This document shows positions 25,304 through 34,179 of a DNA stretch of 64,000 bases, piece after piece (position 1 is the stretch's first letter; each line of letters opens with the position of its first letter). Made by a program: the position numbers and the translations under genes. Source of the DNA: Bacillus sp. BGMRC 2118 (GTDB taxonomy: Bacteria; Bacillota; Bacilli; Bacillales; SA4); contig VTTJ01000010.1 in NCBI GenBank assembly GCA_008364785.1, positions 62,001 to 126,000 of the forward strand. The letters are read 5' to 3'. The notes under the pieces were generated by a model. The model did no database searches. It was not told the DNA's origin and was given only the letters and a program-made list of their open reading frames with translations.

Positions 25304-26278
25304 TTATTCGGAAGGGCTGAAATACACCCTTCCTTTTGTGTGTCCATTGTGAGGAAGGTTCATCGATGTAAGAAGCTTGTAGGCTGTGTCCTTTGACTGA
25401 ATATGTACAAACTTACGAAATTGTTCATTATTTATAGTAGGCGATAGAAGTAGAAAAGAATCCTGTATGGCCTTCACGTGTGCTTCTTTGGAAGTCTTCA
25501 TGCAAGTGGAGCATAGCCATCTCCCTTTTAACCTATTCATCGGTATAGCTTGGCAATGAGGGCATTGGACACCTGTTATAATCTCAGAATCATTTATTTG
25601 ATAGGATGTTTGAAGGGAAAAGGTAGGAGTGTTATGATGCTTTACTAGATTCTTACTAAGTCTTTTTATGGTTTTTGCGGTGGATATTGGGTTTGGATAC
25701 ATCTCTTTCATTGTCTCTATGTATTCGAGTAAATGTTCGGCATGGATAACCATCTTTTTAACTTCTGAATCTCTTGTGTGATCAGTTTGAATAACTGAAG
25801 AAGGATGGCTCAGAACAACAACAGCTTCAATTGGCATCGTTATTTTGAACTTTCCCTTGATCCATTCATGTAGTTGCGATCTTAATCTATAGGCTTGCGA
25901 TATCGGATCCGGGAAACCCTCTTTTATATCTCCTTTTGTTCGTATGAATTGCTTATGAAAACGGTCAAAAAATAACATTCCAGCAATATTTTTCACTTCA
26001 ATAATAAGGGCGAAATTAGATGAAAGTAATAGAATATCAATCTGAAAAATCTTGTTATCTAGGGGTAGGCGAAGATCGTACACAATGTAGAAGTCATTGT
26101 CAGGCATGGAGGATAAGTGGTAACTTACAGCAAGTTCCCCCCTGTATCCAGCAGTTCTTCGTCGTAACTCTTCTTTTATTTGTAGAGATTTGGGATGGTT
26201 CTGAGGAATTCGTCTTAATAAAGCTTCAAGCGCAGTAACTTTTAATGGTTTCGTGCAAGCTTTTATAATCAAATGCAT
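25304..26278 (-). CDS. NERD domain protein with C-terminal zinc ribbon
   Basis: A 324-residue protein. The NERD (nuclease-related) domain covers about residues 40-160: GYRGELAVSYHL, FQIDILLLSSNFALIIEVKNIAG, with the D-x2-L...E-x-K pattern of restriction-endonuclease-like folds. The C-terminal part has a CPHC-x17-CSTC zinc ribbon near residues 239-261. Nuclease activity is inferred from the fold only. The ATG has SD GAAAGGAG. It is convergent with the kinase gene and its 3' end carries that gene's terminator-like hairpin. Confidence 0.85.
   Translation of the reverse strand: MHLIIKACTKPLKVTALEALLRRIPQNHPKSLQIKEELRRRTAGYRGELAVSYHLSSMPDNDFYIVYDLRLPLDNKIFQIDILLLSSNFALIIEVKNIAGMLFFDRFHKQFIRTKGDIKEGFPDPISQAYRLRSQLHEWIKGKFKITMPIEAVVVLSHPSSVIQTDHTRDSEVKKMVIHAEHLLEYIETMKEMYPNPISTAKTIKRLSKNLVKHHNTPTFSLQTSYQINDSEIITGVQCPHCQAIPMNRLKGRWLCSTCMKTSKEAHVKAIQDSFLLLSPTINNEQFRKFVHIQSKDTAYKLLTSMNLPHNGHTKGRVYFSPSE
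25310..25338 (+). terminator. Terminator-like hairpin after sensor kinase gene
   Basis: Seven-pair stem GGAAGGG/CCCTTCC followed by TTTTGTG. It overlaps the last codons of the convergent NERD gene. Confidence 0.6.
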
Positions 26279-26345
26279 CTTCTCCTTTCAAAATACTAAC
26301 TATTATTCTGTTTAATGAAGTCTACTCCTGCTAGGGATTGTGTAT

Positions 26346-26435
26346 TTCGCTATTTTTTTCTTTTTTTCGCTATTATTATGATAATCTCGTCGTGATAATA
26401 ATAATTTCTGTGTTTTTCTTAATATTTTCGCTATT
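26346..26435. repeat. TTCGCTATT direct repeats in the NERD/ABC intergenic region
   Basis: TTCGCTATT occurs at 26346, 26366 and 26427. Between the last two is an AT-rich inverted repeat (TATTATTAT/ATAATAATA). They lie between divergent genes and could be regulator sites; the function is unknown. Confidence 0.35.
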
Positions 26436-26497
26436 CCAATAAAATCATCTAAAATTGGAGAAATATGTTAACATAAATAAAAGAGGGGGATGAAGAA

Positions 26498-27280
26498 ATG
26501 ACGCAAGAACCTATCTTATCACTAAAAGATTTAACTAAACGATACGATCATAAGCTAGTGCTAAATAATATCAATTTGGATGTATACAAAGGACAAGTTA
26601 TCGGATATATTGGCCCGAATGGAGCAGGAAAGAGCACAACAGTTAAAATCATGCTCGGATTAGTATCAGACTACTCTGGGCAAGTGAAAATATTCGGATC
26701 AGATATAAGTGATGGTGATATTGAGTATAAGAAGAAGGTTGGGTATGTACCTGAAACTGCCGAAGTATATGATGCACTGACAGCTATTGAATATTTAACG
26801 TTTATTGGTCAACTGTATGGAATGGAGAAAGCAAAAGTAGAGCAAAAGGCAACCTCGCTCATGAAGCAATTTGGTTTAGAGTCTGTCTATCATTCTCGTA
26901 TCTCTTCGTTTTCAAAAGGAATGAAACAAAAGGTATTGATCATTTCGAGTCTACTGCATAATCCTGATCTAATTTTCTGGGATGAACCATTGAGTGGGCT
27001 TGATGCAAACAGTGTCATGATTGTAAAAGAACTACTGGCACAGCTGGCAGGGAGCGGGAAAACTATTTTTTATTCCTCACACATTATGGATGTTGTAGAA
27101 AAAATATCAAACCGAGTTGTCCTGCTCACAGATGGAAGAATCGTGGCAGATGGAAGCTTTGAAGAGTTACAAAAACAAAGCACTGAAGGAACATTGGAAA
27201 AAATCTTTAATCAGCTGACTGGATTTACTAACCATAAACAAATTGCTGAAGACTTTGTTTCCATCGTTCAAGAGGTATAG
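26498..27280 (+). CDS. ABC transporter ATP-binding protein (ABC-2/EcsA-like exporter)
   Basis: A 260-residue ATPase: Walker A GPNGAGKSTTV (residues about 40-50), Q-loop GYVPETAEVYDALT, Walker B LIFWDEPLSGLD and switch histidine in SSHIM. The signature is SFSKGMKQK rather than LSGGQ, common in ABC-2 type exporters. The SD GAGGGGG precedes the ATG. It lies two bases before its membrane partner. The 260-residue length fits the EcsA group, but the partner is longer than EcsB, so orthology is not claimed. Confidence 0.87.
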   Translation: MTQEPILSLKDLTKRYDHKLVLNNINLDVYKGQVIGYIGPNGAGKSTTVKIMLGLVSDYSGQVKIFGSDISDGDIEYKKKVGYVPETAEVYDALTAIEYLTFIGQLYGMEKAKVEQKATSLMKQFGLESVYHSRISSFSKGMKQKVLIISSLLHNPDLIFWDEPLSGLDANSVMIVKELLAQLAGSGKTIFYSSHIMDVVEKISNRVVLLTDGRIVADGSFEELQKQSTEGTLEKIFNQLTGFTNHKQIAEDFVSIVQEV

Positions 27281-27282
27281 AG

Positions 27283-28917
27283 ATGAATGAGTTCAAATCG
27301 TTACAGTTCTTGGATTATTTTGCACGTATCTTTCTGAAATGGGGAATTGACTATCCTATGATGAGGGAAATGGTGAAGATCAAGCTCATCATGGATCAGC
27401 GAAGTGTTCCCACAATCTTCCAACAAAATAATAAGAAGAAAGACGGTAACTTCTTTATTAAATCGTTATGGTTATATGCCCATTATGGACTTGTACTAAT
27501 ACCCTTTTTACTAATAGAAGAGAATTATATTTTTTCAATGAGTATATTTATAGGAATTAGTATGTTCCTAGTCATGACATCCATGATTTCTGACTTTTCT
27601 ACAGTGTTATTGGACTTAAGAGATAAACATATACTCGGTACAAAACCTATTACTCATAGGACGATTAGCGCAGCAAAATTTATTCACATATCCTTTTACA
27701 TGTTTTTTCTGACTACAGCAATTACTCTTATCCCCATTGCAGTTGGAATAATAAAACATGGGGTAATATTTGGGTTTATTCTAATCATAGAGCTTTTCTT
27801 AATGAATTTGTTTATCTTGGTTTTGACAGCCTTCATGTATTTAGCCATATTAAGGTTCTTCGATGGAGAAAGGCTTAAGGATATGATTAATTATATTCAG
27901 ATCCTTTTATCCGTTGCTTTATTTGTTGGTTATCAAATGGTCATTAGATCGTTTGATCTTGTGGATATCGATATTCATTATCGCTTTCAAGTTTGGCATT
28001 TCTTCTTACCACCGTTTTGGTTTGCGGCAGTCTATGAATTTATATTAAATGGTCATAGAGAATACTATTTTATAATTTTTTCATTGATGGCAGTGTTCAT
28101 ACCATTGGTCTCTTTTATGATGTATATAAAGCTTATGCCTGTATTTGAACAAAACCTAGAAAAGCTATCATCTCATAGTGTAGGTAAGAAGAAGAGACGT
28201 GTATCAATCAGTTCATGGTTTGCGAATATCGTAACGACAGTAAAACAAGAAAAGGTAATTTATCACTTTGCCATTAAAATGATGAAAACTGAAAGGGAGT
28301 TCAAGCTTAAGGTCTATCCACCATTAGTCTTCTCTATCTTCTTTCCATTTCTATTTTTATTTAACGAACTTAGATATACATCATTTGATGAAGTAGTGAA
28401 CTCTAGATATTACTTTAATATCTATTTTAGTTTACTAGCTATTCCATCCGTTATCTCCATGTTAAGGTATTCGGGAAACTACAAGGGATCATGGATTTTC
28501 TATGCCTTACCTATTCAGGATGAAGCAGTTATTCATAAAGGAACGTTAAAAGCATTCTTAATGAGTTTATTTCTGCCAATCTATTTAGTATTGGCCACGA
28601 TCTTTACGATATTGTTCTCAGTTTCCATTATTCCCGATCTTCTAATTGTATTATTTGTTGCTCTATTATACACAGTTGTATGTTTCAAGGTATTAAATAA
28701 GAGGGAGTATCCCTTTTCGGAACCTTTTGAAGTAGCGGGGCAGAGTGAAGGGGTTAAGGTATTTCTGTTGTTTGTTTTAATAGCTGCATTTGCAGGGATT
28801 CATTTTATGGTCGGTTCATTTCAGTATGGAAAGTATATGTATATCATTGTTTTATTTCTGCTTAATTTGCTGGGATGGAAAATTGGCTTCAAAAGAAATA
28901 AAGTGCAACCAACATAA
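27283..28917 (+). CDS. ABC transporter membrane subunit
   Basis: A 544-residue protein with about twelve transmembrane helices and a cytoplasmic basic loop near residue 305 (GKKKRRVSIS). It begins two bases after the ATPase stop codon, its SD (AAGAGG) lying in the end of that gene, so the two form one transporter. Large hydrophobic subunits like this accompany ABC-2 type ATPases in many Bacillus genomes. Substrate and direction are unknown; export is more likely because there is no binding protein. Confidence 0.8.
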   Translation: MNEFKSLQFLDYFARIFLKWGIDYPMMREMVKIKLIMDQRSVPTIFQQNNKKKDGNFFIKSLWLYAHYGLVLIPFLLIEENYIFSMSIFIGISMFLVMTSMISDFSTVLLDLRDKHILGTKPITHRTISAAKFIHISFYMFFLTTAITLIPIAVGIIKHGVIFGFILIIELFLMNLFILVLTAFMYLAILRFFDGERLKDMINYIQILLSVALFVGYQMVIRSFDLVDIDIHYRFQVWHFFLPPFWFAAVYEFILNGHREYYFIIFSLMAVFIPLVSFMMYIKLMPVFEQNLEKLSSHSVGKKKRRVSISSWFANIVTTVKQEKVIYHFAIKMMKTEREFKLKVYPPLVFSIFFPFLFLFNELRYTSFDEVVNSRYYFNIYFSLLAIPSVISMLRYSGNYKGSWIFYALPIQDEAVIHKGTLKAFLMSLFLPIYLVLATIFTILFSVSIIPDLLIVLFVALLYTVVCFKVLNKREYPFSEPFEVAGQSEGVKVFLLFVLIAAFAGIHFMVGSFQYGKYMYIIVLFLLNLLGWKIGFKRNKVQPT

Positions 28918-28923
28918 ATACAG

Positions 28924-28962
28924 AGCGCATGGATACATTGCTGTCCATGCGCTGTTGATTTT
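28924..28962 (+). terminator. Rho-independent terminator after ABC exporter
   Basis: Ten-pair stem AGCGCATGGA/TCCATGCGCT with a 10-base loop and a short T-rich tail. Confidence 0.75.
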
Positions 28963-28979
28963 CATACAGTTCCTTTTAA

Positions 28980-29540
28980 TTAGTTTGTAGACTTTGTTTT
29001 TATAATCTTAGCATATTGTTCAATTTCGTTAAGTATTCTTGCTCTTCCCTTTTCACTTTGGGTCCATTTAGTAGGTACAATATCTCTATGATCCTGCAGT
29101 GGTAATATGTCTAGTACTTTATCATTATTTGCATACATGCTTGCTAATAAGAAAAACCGCTTACAAAAAAACGACTTTCCAGCTAATAAAATTTTAGTAT
29201 GACTAGAGTTGTTTAGATACGCAAATGCTGATTGAATAACTCCTTCTACTCCTGCTGTTACATTAGTACTGATCGTAATGGGTAGTATCTTTTCCTTTTC
29301 AATACCTTCTTCTATTAATAGAGGTGCATAAAAGTCGTACTCATTACATTCTAGGAACGTATTATATACGTTAGGAATCATAATGAAATTAGCACCATAA
29401 CGTCTATAGTACTCTAAAAATTGGCCATTTAATTCAGGAAAATGACCTGGGTGATATACGATCACATCAGGGTGTTCAAAATGGTGATAGCGATCCATAA
29501 ATACAAGTTCATCTATTAATTTGATTGTTACATTATTCAC
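28980..29540 (-). CDS. YdcF-like (DUF218/ElyC) protein
   Basis: A 186-residue soluble protein starting at GTG with SD GAGGAAG. The order of motifs fits the DUF218/YdcF fold: VIVYHPG near residue 26, EYYRRYGANFIMIPN, EEGIEKEKILPITISTNVTAGVEGVIQSAFAYL and KILLAGKSFFCKRFFLLAS. The fold is an alpha/beta domain that binds nucleotides in E. coli YdcF; a reaction is not established. It is likely co-transcribed with the VOC gene upstream, 31 bases apart. Confidence 0.62.
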   Translation of the reverse strand: MNNVTIKLIDELVFMDRYHHFEHPDVIVYHPGHFPELNGQFLEYYRRYGANFIMIPNVYNTFLECNEYDFYAPLLIEEGIEKEKILPITISTNVTAGVEGVIQSAFAYLNNSSHTKILLAGKSFFCKRFFLLASMYANNDKVLDILPLQDHRDIVPTKWTQSEKGRARILNEIEQYAKIIKTKSTN

Positions 29541-29571
29541 TATAGAACTTCCTCTCCTAACGTTCTAGTAA

Positions 29572-29940
29572 CTATTCCCCCACAACCTCACTCATCAGTG
29601 CATGTACATTATCAAAGGGGTCTTTAAAGAACGTCATCCAAGTTTGGGTATTTCCCATTTTTGCAACAAGGTGAGGCTGGTCGTTAAATTCAATTCCCAT
29701 TTGCTTATAATTTTGAAAGGATGTTTCGATATCTTCTACCTTAAAGTAAATAACGGAGCTTGAATGTTGGTACTGTTCCTGCTCTGGGAGGCTTAGTAGC
29801 AATCGTATGCCGTTTGCCTCAAAGAAAGCCATACTCTCAGTATTAAATAAAAGAGGCAAGCCTAACTTCTCTTTGTAAAAGCTAATCGCAACACCTACAT
29901 CCGTAATTGGAACAGCAATTTGACTTATTCCTTGTATCAT
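29572..29940 (-). CDS. VOC family protein (glyoxalase/dioxygenase superfamily)
   Basis: A 122-residue single vicinal-oxygen-chelate unit with two beta-alpha-beta-beta-beta modules: QIAVPITDVGVAISFYKEKLGLPLLF and VIYFKVEDIETSFQNYKQMGIEF, ending in FFKDPFDNVHALMSE. The glutamate near the C-terminus and earlier polar residues fit a metal site. Members include glyoxalases, fosfomycin and bleomycin resistance proteins and dioxygenases, so a specific role is not assigned. The SD GGGGGA precedes the ATG. Confidence 0.85.
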   Translation of the reverse strand: MIQGISQIAVPITDVGVAISFYKEKLGLPLLFNTESMAFFEANGIRLLLSLPEQEQYQHSSSVIYFKVEDIETSFQNYKQMGIEFNDQPHLVAKMGNTQTWMTFFKDPFDNVHALMSEVVGE

Positions 29941-30240
29941 CCAAAATCCCCCATTTATTAATCTATTAACCTTATCTTATTACAAAATCAGTAAACTGAA
30001 TAGGGAATATTAGGAAGTCTGTGGAAATGTACGAATTCCACAAGAGATAAAACCTCATTCATAAGCGTATACAATAAAAATTGGACGATAAAGTATTAGT
30101 AACTCTTTTTAAGTAGTCCAAGAAATAAGTATTCTGTAATTAAACATGCTAACATTGTTCCATATACTGAAAGTATAGAGTTCACAGGAACTAGTGTAGA
30201 TTAAGAAACTTCTCAAGCGGAGGGTGTTTGCATATATAGA

Positions 30241-30269
30241 TTGATTAATTGAATAGAAACCTCTATAAT
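30241..30269 (+). promoter_or_regulatory. Sigma-A-type promoter of the ABC exporter pseudogene
   Basis: TTGATT (30241-30246), a 17-base spacer and TATAAT (30264-30269), 40 bases before the start codon. The rest of the 29941-30309 gap holds one short hairpin (GTGGAA/TTCCAC near 30021) and nothing else recognisable. Confidence 0.65.
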
Positions 30270-30309
30270 TTTCCTATTATTGCAAGAGTAAAGGTGTGAG
30301 CAGAAGAAA

Positions 30310-32022
30310 ATGATACGAAGGTTTTTTACGTACTATATTCCACATAAAAAATTGTTTATGTTAGATTTTAGTAGTGCTGTGTTTGTTGCTTTGTTAGAGC
30401 TGGCGTTTCCTCTTGCGGTGCAGTGGTTTATTGATTCCCTGCTACCATCACAAGATTGGCCGGCCATTGTTTGGGTGAGTATCGGATTGTTAGCACTATA
30501 TGTTATCAGTACATTTTTACAGTTTGTCGTGAACTACTGGGGTCATAAGCTCGGTATTAATATTGAAACGGATATGAGGCAGGAGTTATTCCAACACGTT
30601 CAGAAGCAATCATTTCGTTTCTTTGATAATACAAAAACAGGCCATATTATGAGCCGAATTACGAATGATCTGTTCGATTTAGGGGAGCTTGCACACCATG
30701 GCCCTGAGGATCTGTTTATTGCTGTGATGACATTCATCGGTGCATTTTGGATTATGTTAACGATTAATGTGAAACTAGCGTTGGTTGCGATCATTGTTGT
30801 TCCCTTTTTAATTTTACTGATTATCTTCTCTAACCTAAAAATGAACATAGCATGGAAGAGAATGTACAGTGACATTGCAGATGTAAATTCTCGGGTTGAA
30901 GATAGTGTGTCTGGTGTACGTGTTGTTCAATCTTTTACGAATGAAAAATACGAAATTGCTAGATTCTCTAAAAATAATCAAAGATTCCGCCAAGCAAAAC
31001 TCAATGCGTATAAAATTATGTCATTTAGTTCATCAGGTATTTATATGATGACAAGGATGATTATTCTTTCAGTATTGGTTTACGGAGCTTGGTTAAGCTT
31101 TTCTGGTGAACTATCACATGGAGCTTTAGTTGGTTTTATCTTATATGTAAATGTCCTATTAAAGCCAATTGATAAAATTAGTGCCATAATGGAACTGTAT
31201 CCAAAGGGAATGGCAGGTTTTAAAAGATTTACAGAATTAATGGATACAGAGCCTGATGTACAAGATAAAAAGAATGCAGTCGATGTTGTTTCTTTACGTG
31301 GGAATATAACATTTGACCATGTTGGCTTTCGTTATGATGAACATAAACGAGTGTTAGACAATATTAATTTAACAATTTCAGCAGGAGAGACGGTTGCATT
31401 TGTGGGTCCATCTGGTGCAGGTAAGACAACGATTTGTAGTTTAATTCCACGTTTTTATGATGTAAACAAAGGTTCAATTGCCATTGATGGTATGGATGTC
31501 CGAGATATGACGAAACGTTCACTGCGTTCTCAAATCGGTATTGTTCAGCAGGATGTCTTTCTATTTACCGGTACGTTAAAAGAAAACATTGCTTACGGCA
31601 TGTTGAATGCTACAGATGAAGAAATTGCAGATGCTGCAAAGAAAGCACATTTAGAGGATTTCATTTCTTCATTACCTTTGGGATATGAAACTCAAATTGG
31701 TGAAAGAGGTCTTAAGCTTTCAGGAGGACAAAAGCAGAGAATTGCGATTGCCTGAATGTTTCTCAAAAACCCGCCAATTTTAATTTTAGATGAAGCCACT
31801 TCGGCATTAGATACGGAAACAGAACTCATTATTCAACAGGCGTTGACCGAGCTGGCCAAGGACCGTACTACATTAATTATTGCGCATCGACTAGCTACTA
31901 TTCGCAATGCGGATAAAATAGTTGTTGTGACAGAAGATGGTATTGCTGAAGAAGGAAACCATGAAGAATTAATTGAGAAAGGTGGGATTTTTGCGAATCT
32001 CCACCGTGTTCAATATCAATAA
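30310..32022 (+). pseudogene. ABC exporter (membrane-ATPase fusion) interrupted by an in-frame UGA
   Basis: The frame reads as one 570-residue type I exporter of the YgaD/MsbA kind: six membrane helices (about residues 1-300), Walker A GPSGAGKTTI, Q-loop QQDVFLFTGTLKENI, signature LSGGQKQRIAIA, then TGA at 31753-31755, then in the same frame MFLKNPPILILDEATSALDTE (Walker B) and the H-loop IIAHRLATI. Relatives have arginine (IAR) at the TGA, so one C-to-T change from CGA explains it. Without readthrough the product lacks Walker B and the switch histidine. Everything else is intact, so the lesion is recent, a sequencing error, or suppressed. Confidence 0.85.
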
Positions 32023-32026
32023 TACA

Positions 32027-32065
32027 AAAAGCCATAACCGACAATGAAGGTTATGGCTTTTCATT
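32027..32065 (+). terminator. Rho-independent terminator after ABC exporter
   Basis: Thirteen-pair stem AAAAGCCATAACC/GGTTATGGCTTTT with a 9-base loop. Confidence 0.88.
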
Positions 32066-32172
32066 GTTCTGTGGCTATATACATAATCATTGTCTATCTG
32101 ATTAGTCATCTATAATTGTTCAAGTTGTTTGAATGAAATGAATTCAAGAAGCGTGTCTATTGGAAAAATAAC

Positions 32173-32192
32173 GCTCTTTTGCGAAAACAGCC
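32173..32192. repeat. MITE terminal remnant
   Basis: GCTCTTTT is joined directly to GCGAAAACAGCC. These are the right and left ends of the MITE family with no interior, as expected of an internal deletion. At 20 bases chance cannot be excluded. Confidence 0.35.
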
Positions 32193-32264
32193 ATGTTCTA
32201 AAAAGATGTTGAAAATGATAGGATAATATCTACATAATATATGTAATCTAAGTGCAAAAAGGGA

Positions 32265-33002
32265 TTGTTAAAGGTAATGGCTGATCTGTTTCGTACATTT
32301 GAACAAGCAATTAGAAGACTTCCACACAAATCTAAATATGATAAGAAGGACTTGTTAACACCAGATTTTTTAATGAAAGAGAATAACAAGTTGAAAATGT
32401 ACTACTCTCCTCATAATGAATATGTAAATGTAGAAGCGAAGGTTGTAATCGTAGGCATTACACCAGGTTGGTTCCAAATGGAAAAGGCAGTCAGACTAAG
32501 TAAGACGTACATAGAGAACGAAATGCCAATTCAGGAAATCTTAAGGCTTGTAAAGAGAGAATGCAGATTTGCTGGAATGATGAGAAAGAACCTGATTGAG
32601 ATGTTGGAAGAGCTTGGTTTGCATCAGTATTTGAAGATTGAACGTGCTGCAGATTTATTTGAACAGGCAGATGAATCTTTACATACTATTTCGTTATTAA
32701 AATATCCGGTTTTTCTAGGTGAACAAAATTATACAGGACATCAGCCGCCGATTCTGCAATTTAAGGAAGAGATAGATCAAACCGTTCAGACAGATGTAGT
32801 ATCGTTAGACGGTCCGCTTATTATTCCTTTAGGTAGAGCAGTGGAGACTGTGCTAAACCTGTATATAAAGGAAGAAATCATCTCAAAAGAGCAATGTTTA
32901 CTAGGGTTCCCGCATCCTTCTGGAGCAAACGGACACCGTCATAGGCAATATGAACAAGAGAAGGAAAGGTTAAAGATACAAATAAAGCAATTCTTTATGT
33001 AG
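32265..33002 (+). CDS. Uracil-DNA glycosylase superfamily-like protein
   Basis: About 245 residues. Two motifs recall the UDG superfamily: AKVVIVGITPGWFQ near residue 59 (the water-activating loop G-x-x-PG position) and GFPHPSGANGHRHRQ near 220 (the HPS leucine-loop position). In between the sequence is unlike the known UDG families, so glycosylase activity is only a guess. Start choice is unclear: TTG 32265 and ATG 32277 both have imperfectly spaced SDs. The stop TAG at 33000-33002 uses the first base of an inserted MITE; the target had TAA. Confidence 0.55.
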   Translation: MLKVMADLFRTFEQAIRRLPHKSKYDKKDLLTPDFLMKENNKLKMYYSPHNEYVNVEAKVVIVGITPGWFQMEKAVRLSKTYIENEMPIQEILRLVKRECRFAGMMRKNLIEMLEELGLHQYLKIERAADLFEQADESLHTISLLKYPVFLGEQNYTGHQPPILQFKEEIDQTVQTDVVSLDGPLIIPLGRAVETVLNLYIKEEIISKEQCLLGFPHPSGANGHRHRQYEQEKERLKIQIKQFFM

Positions 33003-33186
33003 GCTCTTTTCTAAAACTTTGTTGCTTTTTTATAATTATTCTGGGTGTAAATCCAGTTTTAGAAGTAAACATGAGGATTGATTAGAAAAGAACAACTCTC
33101 TTTATGTTATAGAAGAATCTAGATACTAAGGTAAAAATCCGGTTTTTGGGATTTTTACGAAAAGCAACAATTTATGCGAAAACAGC
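33002..33186 (-). mobile_element. MITE-like element, copy 2 (ISL3-type ends)
   Basis: This 185-bp copy is in inverse orientation to copy 3. Ends on the plus strand are GGCTCTTTTC and GAAAACAGC. A perfect 8-bp duplication TTTATGTA flanks it (32994-33001 and 33187-33194). The insertion falls inside the stop codon of the upstream gene, changing TAA to TAG. Inside is the family hairpin GTAAAAATCC/GGATTTTTAC. Confidence 0.85.
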
Positions 33187-33217
33187 TTTATGTAAGAGAT
33201 AAGGGAAGGAGAGGCGA

Positions 33218-33973
33218 ATGAGAGAAAAGATATATGAGCCATACGACGTGATTGAGACCTGTTTATTAGCTGGAAAGATTATGTTACAAAGTGGGGCGGA
33301 GACATATAGAGTGGAAGATACGATGATACGTATAGCAGCCTCATATGGTATAGACCAAGCACATAGCTATGTAACGCCTACAGGTATATTATTTTCTATT
33401 GATGGTGTTGAGCCAACAAAGCTCGTTCGGATTGTGGAGCGTTCTACTGATCTACAAAAGGTTACACAAGTAAACGGGATATCGAGAACGATTAGTACCG
33501 GGGTGTTATCACCAAATGAAGCGATTCAACAGCTAAAAGAAATTGAGAGGGAGCCTCATGCGTATCCTGTCTGGATACAGATTATTGCGGCAGCCGTTTC
33601 TAGTGGTTGTTTTATGCTTATGTTTAAAGGTGATTGGACTGATTTTATTCCTGCTTGTATAGCAGGAGGAGCAGGGTTTGCTTGTTTATTGTATTTTAAC
33701 CATCTATTAAAAGTTAAATTTTTTGCAGAGTTTTCTGCTTCACTTGTGATAGGGCTTGTCTCATTTTTATTTATCACTCTTGATGTAGGGAAAGAACTGG
33801 ATAAAATAATCATAGGGTCTGTGATGCCATTAGTACCAGGATTGTTAATAACGAATGCTATTCGTGATTTAATGGCTGGGCATCTTGTTTCTGGAATATC
33901 AAAAGGTGCTGAAGCATTTTTAACGGCCTTTGCAATCGGTTCTGGAATTGCAACAGTATTATCGTTATTTTAG
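33218..33973 (+). CDS. Threonine/serine exporter, N-terminal half (ThrE_1)
   Basis: A 251-residue protein with a cytoplasmic N-terminal domain (AGKIMLQSGAETYRVEDTM, SYVTPTGILFSIDG) and five membrane helices from about residue 120 (GSVMPLVPGLLITNAIRDLMAGHLVSG). This is the DUF1212/ThrE half of the split threonine-serine exporters. The other half is encoded at 34180. SD GGAAGGAGAGG precedes the ATG. Its stop TAG includes the first base of a MITE inserted between the two halves. Confidence 0.87.
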   Translation: MREKIYEPYDVIETCLLAGKIMLQSGAETYRVEDTMIRIAASYGIDQAHSYVTPTGILFSIDGVEPTKLVRIVERSTDLQKVTQVNGISRTISTGVLSPNEAIQQLKEIEREPHAYPVWIQIIAAAVSSGCFMLMFKGDWTDFIPACIAGGAGFACLLYFNHLLKVKFFAEFSASLVIGLVSFLFITLDVGKELDKIIIGSVMPLVPGLLITNAIRDLMAGHLVSGISKGAEAFLTAFAIGSGIATVLSLF

Positions 33974-34158
33974 GCTGTTTTCGTATAGACTGTTGCTCTG
34001 TGTAAAAATCCCAAAACCCGGATTTTTACCATACTATATAGTTACTACTATACATAAAGAGAGTTGCTCTTTTCTAATCTAACCTCAGGTTTACTTCTAA
34101 AACTGGTTGTACATCCAGAATAATTGAACTAAAAGCAACAAGGTTTTAGAAAAGAGCC
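33973..34158 (+). mobile_element. MITE-like element, copy 3 (ISL3-type ends), between the ThrE genes
   Basis: This 186-bp copy has ends GGCTGTTTTC and GAAAAGAGCC; the ends extend to about 25 bases (17 identical) up to GTTGCT/AGCAAC. A perfect 8-bp duplication TTATTTTA lies at 33965-33972 and 34159-34166. Removing element and one duplication restores TTATTTTAAGGAGG, that is a TAA stop followed at once by the SD of the second ThrE gene. Internal hairpins: GTAAAAATCC/GGATTTTTAC and AAAGAG/CTCTTT. Confidence 0.9.
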
Positions 34159-34179
34159 TTATTTTAAGGAGGAAGTAAA

